From Lonicera japonica (Eukaryota > Streptophyta > Magnoliopsida > Dipsacales > Caprifoliaceae), in the NCBI GenBank assembly GCA_021464415.1, contig CM038469.1:58893702-58957701 (forward strand): DNA of 64,000 nt, written 5' to 3'. Shown in pieces: positions 34,201 through 44,802 of this stretch. Numbering within the stretch: position 1 is the stretch's first letter; every line of letters starts with the position of its first letter. A model generated the notes under the pieces. It saw only the letters and a list, made by a program, of their open reading frames with translations. It did not search any database and was not told the DNA's origin. Position numbers and translations under genes: made by a program.

Positions 34201-37200
34201 TATTGTGGTTTACTTTCACGTCATTTCCAGATTTTAGAGCAGTTGGTATAAACTCTCAGACTCGATTTGTTTGTTTACTTTCAAACCACACTATGACTAC
34301 TGTGGAACTGCTAGCTCTACTATCATCATGACTCTGCCACCTCCAACCACTGTGGGACAGTGTTCTAGAAATTGGCGCCTGGGTGCCAAAGGAACGCCGT
34401 TATTGTGCCTAATTGTTTGGGTAATATTGGAGATTAATTGACCAAATCAGCGATTAATCATCCAAATTGGCCCAAGTTGGCCAAATCAGCAACTTCGGTC
34501 TTTTTCAGAAAAAAGGGAAAAAATTGTGCAACAACAAGATGAAACCAGTAAAATCTCCTAATGGAATTGAAGGAGGAAGAAGTTGCTTGTCTTTCTACCT
34601 CTATCATCAATGATCTCTCTCTCTCTCTCCCTCCCTCCCTCCCTCTCTGTCAGATTTGCCTAATGTGTTGCTTCCTTCTTATGGCTTATTTAAGTGTTAG
34701 ACGAGTAATTACTCACGGGGCTTATTTATTAGCAGACAACTATTACCCTTGGGGCTTATTTATGGGAGAATTATATATGCCCTGACAATATATAGTGGTT
34801 GTATTTGTTTAAATATTATGAATATTATAAAAAATGTTTGCCTAACTAGTCCTCGATTAATCCCCAACTAACCCTCCAGGCGATCGCACCACCCAACCCA
34901 CAGGAGTGTAGCGATTTTTAGAATATTGCCATGGACTAACATCATCGTGGAACCGCTATTGCCACTCCTAGTGGCTCAACTCAACCGTCATCTAATTAAT
35001 ATTTCATCACTGCTGCCACCCGCCACCATCACTGTTTGCCGTTCATTGCCGCCATTAGGCATGACGCGGAAATAAAAGGAATTGGATAGAAATTGTGATA
35101 GATATTATGTATCAGAATTTAGATTTATTGCGCTTTAAATTGGACTTGTGTCTGGAGACTTGGCTTATGTTTAATATTTGATTTAGTGGTCTAAAATGAG
35201 CACTTGATTGTAGGGGTTTGATTTTGTTTCTGTTAGGAACCATCACTCCCAAAAGCTTAAGCTGTTAGGTAGTGGGCCAACAATGTATATCATGTTCTTC
35301 AACACTCCCCCTCACGTGCGACCCCCACTCACATGTGGAGAGACAAACCAAATCAAAGGTGCACTTTGTGCACAAACAATAACGTGCATATTGCATAAAC
35401 ACAAAGGGGAAACAAATGCAAGCGGGAGGATTCGAACCTGAGACCTTGCAGAATCTAAGCTTTGATACCATGTTAGGAACCATCTCTCCCAAAAGCTTAA
35501 GCTATTAGGTAGTGGGTTGACAATGTATATCATGCTCTTCAACAATTTCCATTCTTGTTTTGAGTCTACCTACCTAAAGGCATTTAATGTGAACATTTAG
35601 ACAACCTTGAATGAAAATTGAGTATTGAATCACACTCTCTCCCTCCCTCTGTTATTCTCTTCCCTTCTCTTGTTATTTCTCCATTCTATCTATTCCTGTC
35701 CTTATTGTTCTGTCCTGCATCAACCCATCGTCCACTGCCACTGATATCACATGCATAACCACTGCCCTCCATCTACCACCCTGGCACCCCATTTTCATGG
35801 CATTACCGACCCCACCTTATTGAGTTTATGCAACATCAACAAAATAAAAATTATTTTTCATTTCCATGAATCTTGCCACATGTGACCTAATTCAATAGAG
35901 AAGGCCTTTTATGTCCTTGTCTCCCTTGAGCTGTGCTCTATTATGCAAAAGTGATGAAGAAAATATAGATCACATTCTTCTTCATTGCAATTTTATCAAT
36001 CGGCAATTTTTTTTTAGCTGTTTGATGTTGTGGGATGCCTTCCTAAGAAATGGGCTGATTTCATTGTAATTATATGGAGCTTTTCCCATAATAACAAGCG
36101 TATTAAAATCATTTGGAGGTTTGCCGTGTTGGCATTAGCGTGGCTGATTTGGATGGAGAGAAACAAAAGGGTCTTTGAAGATAGAAGCAGCAGAGTAGGG
36201 GAAATCTTGGACCACACTTGATTCCTTATTGATTTATGGGCTAGAGCATCCAATTTATTTGATAGTTCAGAGCCTTTCCTTTTTGATTTGGATAGCAATA
36301 GCAATAGATTTCACTATGTTTGTTGGTAGATTTCTGGTCCACCACCTTTGTATCCTTGCTCCCTTGATTTTTATTAATAAAAGCATTTGTTTCTGATATT
36401 TTTTTTAGCTGTTTAGAGCTTTAGCTGGACCTTCTTGTTAGACACTTTCTTTTTCTCTGTGTTGTTTTTGTTACTTCAATGGATGCCTGTGGAGGTTTGC
36501 TTTGCTTGCAATGGCATGGCTGCTATGGAAAGAAAGAAATCAGAGGATTTTCAACGGAAAGAGTGCCACGATTGAGGATATATGGGAACATGTTCATTTC
36601 TGTGTGGGCTGTGGGCCGCATTCTCCAATGTGCTGGACAATTCAGAATTGATGCTTTATAATTTGGATAGCACTAGTCTGTTGATGGCGTTGGAAGTTTT
36701 TTGTGTGTAGTTCTTTCTGTCGGCTCATTGTTTGGCTTTTCCTAGTTTTTGATTTTGGTATAATGATGTAATATCAGTGGATGCCTTATCCTCTGTTATT
36801 TTAGAACCTTTTGCCTTTTATCTTTTTGAGTTTTAATATATATATATATGTTTTGTTTCCTATCAAAAAATGGATGCCTTATCCACTTTAGAGTGATCCT
36901 AATTTTCGATAAATAAAATTGCTTTGTTTCCTATCACAACAAATTTCCAGTACATTGAGTTTTCAATGAAACAGACGTAGCCTGCCATTTGTATTCTGTA
37001 TTAACTATTTTATTTGAATGCACAGGAATCACATCTATGAGAAACACGGAGGTCCTAAATCAGTGGAGCTTAAGGAGGTTGGTCCACGGTTTGAATTGCG
37101 GTTGTATCAGGTAATTTTATACAATTCAAGTCTCTTTTAAACCAAGCTGTAATATATTGGTTCATTTGTATTCTTTTTTCTGTCTTTTGATTAAAAAAAA

Positions 37201-39874
37201 CTATATTTAAAAAACTTCCTAAAGCAGTCGGCACCCAGTGTGTTCACCCATGGGTGTTTGCCAAAAACATTTTTACTGGTGTTTGAAAGGAACTTAATCC
37301 TCACATCTAAATTTTAACGGCTGGGAACAAACCTATATGCCAATTTTTCATCACACCAACTTCTAGATTATGAAATTTGCTAGAGTCTTATGGATAATCT
37401 AATTATCGTGGACATCGTCTTTACCAAGATTCACAAAAAGAAGAATCTATTCACCCCTCAAAATGGGTGGTCCTTTTTCTTAAAGAGACGACTGTCCCCT
37501 TTTTTAATCTATGATAAGGAGAAAATTCTATATTATATTCTTAGAAGAATGATTACACATGTATATATACACAAGATTCCTACTTCAGTAAGGAAACAAT
37601 CCTACTAATTAGGATGCCTCAATTATCTACCTTCCTAATATATATTTACAGCCTATAACACTCCCCCTCAAGCTGGAGCATATATATTGATCATGCTCAG
37701 CTTGTTACAAAGATAATTAACCCGAATCCCATTTAAGGCTTTCGTGAAAAGATCACCCAATTGCTCTCCAGTTTTCACATATCCTGTGGAAATTAATCCT
37801 TGCTGTATCTTCTCACGAACAAAATGGCAATCAAGTTCAATAAATTTTATTCGTTCATGGAACACAGGATTAGACGCAATATGTATGGCAGCTTGGTTAT
37901 AACACCACAATTTTGCTGGCACCGAAGTCTGAATCCCTACTTCAGTTAAGAGCTGACATATCCACACTATTTTACATACGGACTGAGCCATAGCTCTATA
38001 TTCTGATTTTGCACTGGATCGTGACACAACATTTTGCTTCATACTTTTCCATAAAACCAAATTGCCTCCAATAAAGACACAATAGTCGGATGTGGATCTT
38101 CTATCCACTTTGGAACCTGCCCAATCGGCATCTGAAAAACATTCAATACGAGTGTGTCCATGATTGGCGTACAATATACCTCGTCCAGATGCTCCTTTCA
38201 GATAACACAAAATTTGTTCTGATACTGCCCAATGATGAACTGTCGGGGATGACATAAACTGGCTCATAACACTTACAAAATACGCAATGTCCGGGTGAGT
38301 CACTGTAAGATAGTTCAACTTCCCCACCAATCTTCTATATTTCTCAGGATCTTCGAATAGTTTACCATCTTTTGTCAACTATGATACCATGTAATCTATG
38401 ATAAGGAGAAAATTCTATATTATATTCTTAGAAGAATGGTTACACATAAATATATACACAAGATTCCTACTTAAGTAAGGAAACAATCCTACTAATTAGG
38501 ACGCCTTAATTATCTTCCTTCCTAATATATATTTACAGCCTATAACACCTTTAAAGCGAGAGGGTCGATATAGATATATGCATATTCCTTCGTACATGTA
38601 TCTTTCTCATTGGAAACTTCCCAAATTTCTCTCTTTTTCTCTCAGCCATTCCAACCCGTACTTCCATCTAACTGGAAAACCATCTGACGCTGCAAATCCC
38701 CAGCAATCCCCTCCCGCCCGCCCTCTCTCTCCTTGGCTTTCTCTATAAAAAACACAGATCCGGTGAATCAGGTTTGTGTTTCTCAAATTGCAGATCTAAT
38801 GCACCGAATCTGTGATGGAAATGGAAGCTCCTCTGTACTCCATCCCTTCTCTTCATGTTTAGGTTAGGGTGGTGGGATGTTTCAAAGGGGAGAGGCGGTT
38901 GATGATGGTGCATTGTCGAGGTGGCCGGTAATGGTGTGGGCGATGGCGATGAGGAGTTCGATTAGGGTTAGGGTGTGACTTGAAGGAAAGAAGGAAAGAG
39001 AGCGTATAGGCAAGGTGCTTGCTAGGGGCACTGGAAACATACTCCTCAACAATAAACACCACATGCGTGCTAAAAATGATTGGACATTGTGTTTAAAAGG
39101 TAGTCAATGGGGGTGGTGAGGGGTAATTTTTGAGGTTCCTTTGCAACCACCTTAGGCGACTCATAAAATTTTAAAATAATGGTGGGTGACATAAAAATTG
39201 TGGGCCTAAATAAATAATGTTGGTGAAGGACACACTGAAAAAAACCACAATAGCAGCTTTTGTCTTGTTAATTTTACAATGTTTTAGCTTTTATTTTGCA
39301 AGTCCACTTTTCTAGTAAAGCTGGTATTTTCAGCGAGTGTTCTTTTTCATATTCTGCTTAGAACATCCACAATGTTTTAGCTTTTAGGGTAAATATACCC
39401 TACTTTGCTTGCAAAATAGTAGCTGGTAAAAGAGCTATTACTGTGTGTGTATTGAGAGAGAGGGAAAGATACTTTGTTGTCCGGCCAACCATGTCTCCGA
39501 AAACAAATTTCCGACTAGCGCTATCCTGGGCAACAAATTTTCGGCCAGCTATCTCCCTGCATCACCTATCCATTTGATAGGAAACTTTGTCCAACTTATC
39601 TTTAGCATAACACTATCCTAAGGAACAGTGTTTTAGTCTACCCTACTTATTTGAACTATTGTGGATGCCCTTAGTATGGTTATGAAGTTCGCCAATTTTA
39701 GCATATGTCAGCTATTTTTTGTTGATAATCTGTACTTATTTTGGGTGTCTTATTTATTTGGTAATAATTACACAGATAAAGCTAGGAACAATGGATCAGG
39801 CTGAAGCCCAGACTGAATGGGTCATCAGACCATTTATGAACACTTCCAAAAAACAGAAGATTCTTGGCGACTGA
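27876..39874 (+). CDS. IMP4: IMP4, U3 snoRNP / SSU processome protein (nine exons)
   Basis: Nucleolar Brix-domain protein that works with MPP10 and IMP3 in the U3 snoRNP during early cleavage of pre-rRNA to 18S rRNA. Exons: 27876-27987, 28106-28189, 29976-30085, 30510-30560, 31510-31653, 31749-31838, 33070-33176, 37026-37110, 39776-39874. All junctions are GT-AG and phases join cleanly to give 882 nt, 293 residues plus stop, the normal family length. The N-terminus [20 protein letters not shown] is the conserved IMP4 start. The Brix domain runs from about residue 83 ([12 protein letters not shown]) to about 265, with [27 protein letters not shown] and the C-terminal [15 protein letters not shown]. 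No frame breaks, so the gene looks functional. Introns 2, 6, 7 and 8 are enlarged by transposons. Confidence 0.95.
28190..29975. other. IMP4 intron 2 with (CT)n microsatellite
   Basis: Holds a pure (CT)n tract at about 28212-28252. Between about 28315 and 28605 it has words such as TTAGCATTAAGAGG and TGAATGTTAATC that recur in altered form near 45200-45400. This suggests a decayed, unassigned MITE family. The rest shows nothing recognisable. Confidence 0.6.
30151..30433. mobile_element. foldback MITE in IMP4 intron 3
   Basis: The arms mirror each other over most of the length: on the left GACTTTGCTCCCTGTTCTTA and CCCTGTTTTCATAATCATTA, on the right the inverted TAATGATTATGAAAACAAGG and TTAAGAACAGGGGGCAAAAG. 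It fills about two thirds of the 424-bp intron. The superfamily is not clear and no target duplication could be set. Confidence 0.75.
30561..31509. other. IMP4 intron 4
   Basis: 949 bp with no element end or ORF that I recognise. Confidence 0.6.
31891..31925. mobile_element. orphan Stowaway terminal repeat
   Basis: TA then CTCCGTCCGTCTCAAATTAA, the typical left end of a plant Stowaway (Tc1/mariner-group) MITE. It runs directly into LINE sequence with no matching right half. Confidence 0.65.
31926..32765 (+). mobile_element. 5'-truncated LINE, 3' end, in IMP4 intron 6
   Basis: The open frame 31939-32667 (242 residues) holds the end of a plant LINE ORF2. It reads [20 protein letters not shown], then [22 protein letters not shown], then the zinc-binding zf-RVT segment [19 protein letters not shown] (Cys-x2-Cys ... 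His-x4-Cys), then [18 protein letters not shown]. Endonuclease and reverse-transcriptase cores are absent, so it is a 5'-truncated copy. It lies in the sense direction of IMP4. The uninterrupted frame suggests a fairly young insertion. Confidence 0.88.
32780..32976. mobile_element. Stowaway MITE in IMP4 intron 6
   Basis: Inverted ends CCCCTCAGTCTCAAATTAAG and, read inward from the right, CTCCCTCCGTCTCAAATTAA. TA dinucleotides flank it (32778-32779 and 32977-32978). 197 bp, non-coding. Confidence 0.88.
33587..33726. mobile_element. small foldback MITE, copy 1
   Basis: The ends AAGGTAGTTGCTAAAAGCA and, read inward from the right, AAGGTGGTTGCCAAATGC form a terminal inverted repeat. The interior ACTCCTCAACACCACATGC is shared with the copy at 39012-39153. 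Confidence 0.65.
34358..34928. mobile_element. hAT-like MITE
   Basis: Left end CAGTGTTCTAGAAATTGGC and right end read inward CAATATTCTAAAAATCGC form an imperfect terminal inverted repeat of the CAGTGTT type seen in hAT MITEs. The flanking 8-mers CTGTGGGA and CCATGGAC agree at only four positions, so the target duplication is weak. A CT/CCT-rich tract lies at 34613-34650. An ORF inside at 34561-34785 is not family-like. Confidence 0.5.
35231..35544 (-). mobile_element. TRIM retrotransposon (miniature LTR element), copy 1
   Basis: Two 74-bp direct LTRs (35231-35304 and 35471-35544), TGTTAGGAACC to TTCAACA. On the minus strand the primer site TGGTATCAAAGC (35459-35470) follows the 5' LTR, and a purine tract AGGGGGAG precedes the 3' LTR at 35305. 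The flanks GTTTC (35226-35230) and ATTTC (35545-35549) match at four of five bases. The whole is 314 bp with no protein-coding domain, as expected for TRIMs. The internal part has a tRNA-like B-box, GGTTCGAATCC. Confidence 0.9.
35925..36395 (+). mobile_element. LINE 3' fragment in IMP4 intron 7
   Basis: A short zf-RVT stretch, [19 protein letters not shown] (35933-35990), then after a frameshift [13 protein letters not shown] and [20 protein letters not shown] (36045-36170), and a LINE-type tail TTAATAAAAGCATTTGTTTC near 36375. Sense to IMP4. The frameshift shows it is older than the intron 6 copy. Confidence 0.8.
36475..36866 (+). mobile_element. LINE 3' fragment, second copy in intron 7
   Basis: Reads [38 protein letters not shown] (36487-36610), the end of a LINE ORF2. 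A tail TTGAGTTTTAATATATAT and TTTGTTTCCTATCAAAAAA follows at about 36828-36870. Only the extreme 3' end remains. Confidence 0.75.
37503..38547 (-). mobile_element. copia element 3: deletion derivative with perfect TSD, in IMP4 intron 8
   Basis: Two 158-bp LTRs (5' LTR 38390-38547, 3' LTR 37503-37660, minus strand), eight mismatches by eye. The exact pentamer CCTTT flanks it (37498-37502 and 38548-38552). The primer site TGGTATCATAG (38379-38389) is followed at once by codons from the RT/RNase H border. So gag, protease, integrase and nearly all of the RT are deleted. The purine tract TTGAGGGGGAG (37661-37671) precedes the 3' LTR. It is antisense to IMP4. Confidence 0.93.
37668..38378 (-). pseudogene. 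copia element 3 RNase H ORF (uninterrupted)
   Basis: A 236-residue open frame: [20 protein letters not shown], then [31 protein letters not shown], then [36 protein letters not shown] and LGDLFTKAL. This is the copia RT thumb end plus a whole RNase H domain; the first catalytic Asp (FSDADWA), the Glu (SEYRAMA) and the third position (YNQAAIHIA, usually DNxAA) are visible. The third residue is Asn after Tyr, so the usual Asp is altered. No stop interrupts the frame despite the loss of the rest of pol. Confidence 0.85.
39012..39153. mobile_element. small foldback MITE, copy 2
   Basis: Ends AAGGTGCTTGCTAGGGGCA and, read inward from the right, AAGGTGGTTGCAAAGGAAC. The interior ACTCCTCAACAATAAACACC matches copy 1 at 33587-33726. 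142 bp. Confidence 0.65.
39361..39670. mobile_element. Tourist-like MITE in IMP4 intron 8
   Basis: Inverted ends GAACATCCACAAT and GGGCATCCACAAT, flanked by TTA on both sides (39358-39360 and 39671-39673), the PIF/Harbinger signature. It ends about 105 bp before exon 9. Confidence 0.8.
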
Positions 39875-40114
39875 TTACACAAAAACCCATCACACTCTGA
39901 TTTAGATTTGTGACGGTTGGTTATTGTTCTGGTTATGCTGATAATTTTTTCAATTTTGTATTTATAATTAAGTTGTACGTTTATTAAAGTAGGGTGAGAA
40001 GCAAGTTCATTAAATGTAATGGTACTTACTTCAGTGGCGATAGAGCTCTTCTCTGATTGTTCTTGAATTGATTAATATGTTTACGTTGGTTGATACTATT
40101 GGGAAATGCTGGAT
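39875..40114. other. IMP4 3' flank
   Basis: The 3' UTR and the poly(A) site of IMP4 should lie here. I see no exact AATAAA; TTTATAATTAAG near 39961 is the nearest A+T-rich candidate. Confidence 0.45.
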
Positions 40115-41211
40115 AGTAAACTACCCTAATGGCAAACGTTCCACTTTGGCTATTAAACTATTAGCGATATTAACTTTGGTCATTTCAACCAAATTTTCTG
40201 TGAAAGTGATGGAATTAGGTCATGTGAGGGTGGAAGTGTTATTTTTTATATTGGTTTAAAAGAAAATCGGTTCAGTTTTTGACATCGGTTAATAGGTTGT
40301 TAATAGGAACTATGGATCAAAAAAGTGGGTCTTTTAAGACTATAATTCCACATCAATTTAAATGAATTCTCTTCTTATTCTCCCGTCCACGCAAAAGCAG
40401 CAACCCAACAATTGCTAAACTCTTATTCTCCACAAAATTGCGAGTCTCTCTATATTCATTTCAGACTACAAAAATTTAAGTCTCTCTTAGCCTTCTTGGT
40501 TCAGATGTATTTCTTTGAATCTATAATATATATAGATACGCATACATATATGTGCGTACGTATATACATCCAACAAGATCCCATATTTCATTCTTCTCAA
40601 ATTCTTTTGTTTCCTTATTCTCTGCAAATCCCCATTCATGTAACCAAACAAATACACACATTTACATACATATATAACATATATATGTGTGTGTATATAC
40701 ATATATGGGAAATTTTAGATGCGGACTAGTCCGTATGGATGGGTCTTTTTCATGACAGTTTTGCGTCATAAAAAACACTCCTCAAATATTTTTATGACGA
40801 TTTTAATACATATATATTACAACAAAAAGGTGAACGCATAAAGCTAATAGAAGAGTCTGTCAAAATTGATTGAGAGTCTCGCTAAATAGAAGAAGAGAGA
40901 CGGTGATTTGCAGAGAAGAAGAAAGCTCCGCAATGGTGGGCTTGCGGCATGGAGAGGACATGACGATGATTCATTGATTTGTTAAGCGGTGATGGCAGAA
41001 GATGACAATGGAGATATTTTTTTTTCTTTGTTTTTTGTTTTTCTTAATTTTTTTTTATTTAACAATTTTTCCGTCAAAGTTAGAAAAAAAATTGGAGGAA
41101 AAGCTCAAAATAAGTTTCGCTAATAGTTTAAGAACGAAAATGAAATATTTTATAATTTAGTGATCAAAGTAAAACTGGGCCAATGCTTAGAAGTAATTTG
41201 AGTTATTTACT
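40115..41211. mobile_element. putative 1.1-kb foldback element
   Basis: Left AGTAAACTACCCTAATGG with GGCTATTAAACTATTAGCG; the right end, read inward, has AGTAAATAACTCAAATTAC with TTCTTAAACTATTAGCGAAA. The 13-base word TTAAACTATTAGC is exactly inverted between the arms (about 40154 and 41120). The ends and the superfamily are uncertain. Two ORFs inside (40412-40729 and its shadow) are TA/CA-repeat products. Confidence 0.45.
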
Positions 41212-41450
41212 CTTATTTCTTTATACCACACTTGGGATTACTTTAAATGGAAATGATGGGTATTTTATTCTTGGGAATGAAATATCATTTCTCATTCTCA
41301 ATTATTGACTTACTGTCATTCAAATGAGAACTTATTTATTTAGACAAAAAATACTCTCTAAACAAGATTCGAACAAAAATGAGTTCTTATTTGAATTTCA
41401 CACATTTATTGATTAAAGGTAAATTAATTTTGACATAATCAATCAATTAA

Positions 41451-42833
41451 GGGTGCTGGTAAAAACACCATTAAAAACTAATTTTAATACACATATTTTA
41501 AGCACTCATACTTAACTTTTAATTCTAAAAAAGCACCTTTATTTATTAAAGCACCACAAAGAAAACATGTAAACAAGTTATTATACAATATTTGACTACC
41601 TTCTGAATCATGAGAGGATGAAGAGTTGTTATTACTACACAAATTAAACATATGTGTTGTGAATTATATCTTTTCTAATTGGACAATTCAAGATTTTGTC
41701 CACCCATTTATTATTATGTCGCTTTGAGCTTCAAATTGATTGAGCATATTACGAACATATGGTTTGCACAATTGCATGTATCAAAATAATGAGATACTTT
41801 GTCTTGGGTGAATTTAGGACCAGTTGTTTGTCATATCATAGACAAAGAATATGAAGTTTTGATTGGTATTCTAAAAATATTTTCATATAGTAGTATTAAT
41901 TGAAAATATAAGAGAGAAAACACCAAACACCTCATTATCATTTTTTTTACAACACTTAATTACGCGAAGTCTTTAATACTTTATTATCTACTTTCAATAC
42001 AATACTAAATGTAAGAAAAATAAAAATAACACTAGTATATATAATTTATATGTAAACTAGTTTTCTAACCCGTGTGATGCATGGGTGCATTTATAAATTT
42101 TTATGTATATTTGTTTACTTTTTAATTACATTTTTTTATTAGATGGACCGCATAAACAATGGAAAGAGATTGAATGATTGTTAATAAACGATAGCATTAG
42201 AAATTTAGCGCAAGACTCATGTAAAAGAAAGAAATTATTAAAGCCTTGTTAAAATCTAATGGTATATATATAAATATAATGCAATAAATATAAATACATG
42301 TAGCAGCTACATATAAATAATATATATATATATATATAACAATATATATAATCTAATAGTATATATATAAATGCAACAAGTATAATTACACGTGACAGCT
42401 AAAGAGCCTTATTAACATTTAATGCAATAAATTCTTCTCACTCCTCTCATTTTATATATATATACTATTAGATATACATGAATAATTGTGTTAAAATAAG
42501 GGGGATTATTTACCCTTATACGAAGGAGATCGTGAGTTTGAATGTTGTTCCTCTGTTGATTTGCTAAAAATAATTCTACTTGTTTTAATTAAATTGCTAA
42601 ATGCAAAAGAAAAAAAAAGGAAAATGTTAAGAGATCGTGTATCATCATAATGAAAAAAATAAATTATTTTAATTGTATATAATGGTTTGCATTTTTCTAT
42701 TAGTGAAGGAGAATGAGAAAGCTAAGAAAAAAATTTGAATGCCTTAAAAGTCAAAGAATGTAACTATGTTACTTTCATTTTTTTAAAAAAAGGTGTTAAA
42801 ACTGATTTTTTTAAGATGTTTGTGCTAACACCC
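41451..42833. mobile_element. putative 1.4-kb TIR element hosting a Helitron
   Basis: Left GGGTGCTGGTAAAAACACC, right end read inward GGGTGTTAGCACAAACATC: 15 of 19 positions match. The flanking triplets are TAA and TTA. A Helitron lies inside at 42057-42472. There is no coding sequence. Superfamily not assigned. Confidence 0.5.
42057..42472 (-). mobile_element. non-autonomous Helitron, copy 2
   Basis: Minus strand TCTAATAGTATATATA at 42472 to CTAG at 42057. The hairpin ACCCGTGTGATGCATGGGT (42069-42087 on +) lies just inside, and the flanks are A/T. The interior GACTCATGTAAAAGAAA and AGCCTTGTTAAAATC is shared with copy 1 (3878-4404), which is about 110 bp longer. Confidence 0.75.
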
Positions 42834-42835
42834 TT

Positions 42836-43162
42836 AAAAAATAACACGTGTTTAGAATAGGGAAATTTTGTACATTATATTAATACGAATATAGAAAGCC
42901 AAGAGTCCTTACTTTTATAGAGTTTGTCTATTACCGTCAAATCACAATTCACTTATGTTCTTTTAATTTCTCATTTTAAATATATAATTCGTTCTAAACA
43001 GAAGGTGCATTTATGCATCACATGTATATGTAATTAGTGTTGTTTTCTTGACTAGATTTTAACATGAGAGAATGAACTAAACTAAATCAGTAATGGAAAC
43101 TGTAGTTGTATATATAGGAGCAAAGTTATGTCTAGTTGCCTTAACTTAGGAATTATAGGGGG
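42836..43162. other. gene-free spacer
   Basis: Nothing recognised. Confidence 0.5.
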
Positions 43163-43985
43163 TTAGCAGTGTTTTTGGTTTCGATCCATGTGAGAATTAA
43201 GTAAATTTAAACACAAATCAAATATGAAAATCTAGTTTGAGTTTGATTCGTTTTTGGAATCTTTCAAACCTATATTTGAACCAAATTTTTCGGTTTGGTT
43301 TTGGTTCAAGTTTATTCGGTTATATATATATATGTTACCTAAAAAAAACAATTTAATTTTCAAAATAGTTGCAATCAAAGCTAATAAAATATTATAAACC
43401 TAAGAAATGAAGATTTTCTTATCAATTTCTTGTTTAATGAATTCGACATAGACAATTCAAGAAGTGGGAAATCAGGCACCAATGTTTATGGAGCAAATTC
43501 AAGACATACTTTTATAACAACTTTGCAATATAATCGAGTAGAACACATAATGCATACCAAATATACGCAGCAAGCACAAAAATATAAATTCTCTTCTAAG
43601 AAGTAAGTGGTTTCCTTAAGCTAAATGTTAGAATGCAGTGGAAGAAGGGAGCAGCAAAATGCTTCAATGGTTGAAGTACAATTTCTACAAGTCTTCCATG
43701 TAAAATTGAACACCTAAAAATTAAGAAAAAGAAAAAATAGATTAGAACCTATTGTGAACAAAGGGATACAAATAAAATTTGTAAAAAGAAAACCAAAATA
43801 AATAGAAGATATAAATAATTTCAAGTTATTTTAGTTCGGTTTAAGACTTGCTAACCTTAAACCTGAACCAAACCTCTTCAGTTTTGGTTTGGTTCACTTA
43901 GTTCACTCATTTCATTTTTTTTATATTCGAATTTTAATAGGTATATTCAGTCAGTCGATATCCGGATAAACCACAACACTCCTAA
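43163..43985. mobile_element. putative Mutator-like foldback
   Basis: Left TTAGCAGTGTTTTTGGTTTC and right end read inward TTAGGAGTGTTGTGGTTTAT are related. Subterminal words CGGTTTGGTTTTGGTT and CAGTTTTGGTTTGGTTC occur near the two ends. TAGGGG borders both sides. The target duplication length is not clean, so this is tentative. Confidence 0.4.
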
Positions 43986-44190
43986 TAGGGGCACGATTTA
44001 TGCAGTTATTTGCATTTGCGCCAAACTTAGAGTTTAGTGGTAAAATTTATTGCTACTCTGATTTGAGTTTTAAACATTTTTAGATTTTGTAGGATACTGA
44101 TTTTTGATTTAAATTTTGGGCGATAAATATATTTTTCTTGGAAATAAATATTCTTCCAAAACTCCGATTTTTAAATTGATGAAAAAAAAG

Positions 44191-44596
44191 GGGTGGTGTT
44201 TACACTCTCAAATCTGTAACAAACACCCATTCTAAAATTTAATTAAAAATATATTTTAACACTACTTTATTTGTTCCCAATACTTTTTTTTATTATCTGA
44301 TATTATGAGAGTGCTTAATAACACACTTTTCTTATATAAGTCGAATTTATGTAAGTGAACTATATTTTCATTAGGCGGGCCTTATTTGAAAAACTCACTT
44401 TAATAATTCATTTGCTTGATGTTAGGTGAATTATTACAAACAAATTCTTTTCAAGTCGGGTGAGTGTATCATTTTGTACTCAATTTTCATTAAACGGGCT
44501 TTAAGTGGGATGTTATTGATTAAAAATTTACTTTTGAAGGTGTTTGTGATGAGTGAAGCGTTTGCCACATATATGGTAGCCGTAATAACACCGCCA
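44191..44596. mobile_element. putative Mutator-like MITE
   Basis: The ends GGGTGGTGTTTACAC and, read inward, TGGCGGTGTTATTAC are similar. GAAAAAAAAG (44181-44190) and GAAAAAAAG (44597-44605) flank it, but that repeat is low-complexity and could be chance. Confidence 0.4.
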
Positions 44597-44619
44597 GAAA
44601 AAAAGTAATTCTAGAATTT

Positions 44620-44802
44620 TTTTTTTCTTCCTTAAGTTTCTAGCCATTTGCCTCCGCTTGATGGGCACAGAGGAGATGTTTTAATGCAAATTCATTCCAT
44701 CGATCAAATCCATTGTCATTCTCAACTAAGTGGTGAAGACGAAACCCTAGACTATGAAATCTTCCATTCTCTAGCGCTAGAAGAATTTCCAACAATCAGG
44801 TA
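44620..44802 (+). other. possible 5' non-coding exon
   Basis: A stretch of more even composition with ACGAAACCCTAGAC (telo-box-like, about 44740) ends CAATCAG before GTAACTCACT, a good splice donor. An acceptor TTTCTCGACAG lies at about 47992-48002, 11 bases before the Harbinger-derived ORF, so this could be its leader exon. No transcript evidence; this is a suggestion only. Confidence 0.25.

Larger units (their letters stand above)
33177..37025. other. IMP4 intron 7, built largely of transposons
   Basis: 3.85 kb holding, in order, a small foldback (33587-33726), a hAT-like MITE (34358-34928), a TRIM (35231-35544) and two LINE 3' fragments (35925-36395 and 36475-36866). The remaining stretches (33180-33580, 33730-34350, 34930-35230, 35550-35920) show nothing I recognise. 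Confidence 0.8.
37111..39775. other. IMP4 intron 8 with nested elements
   Basis: 2.67 kb holding a deleted copia (37503-38547), a small foldback (39012-39153) and a Tourist MITE (39361-39670). The stretches 37111-37497 and 38553-39011 show nothing I recognise apart from pyrimidine-rich sequence. Confidence 0.75.
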
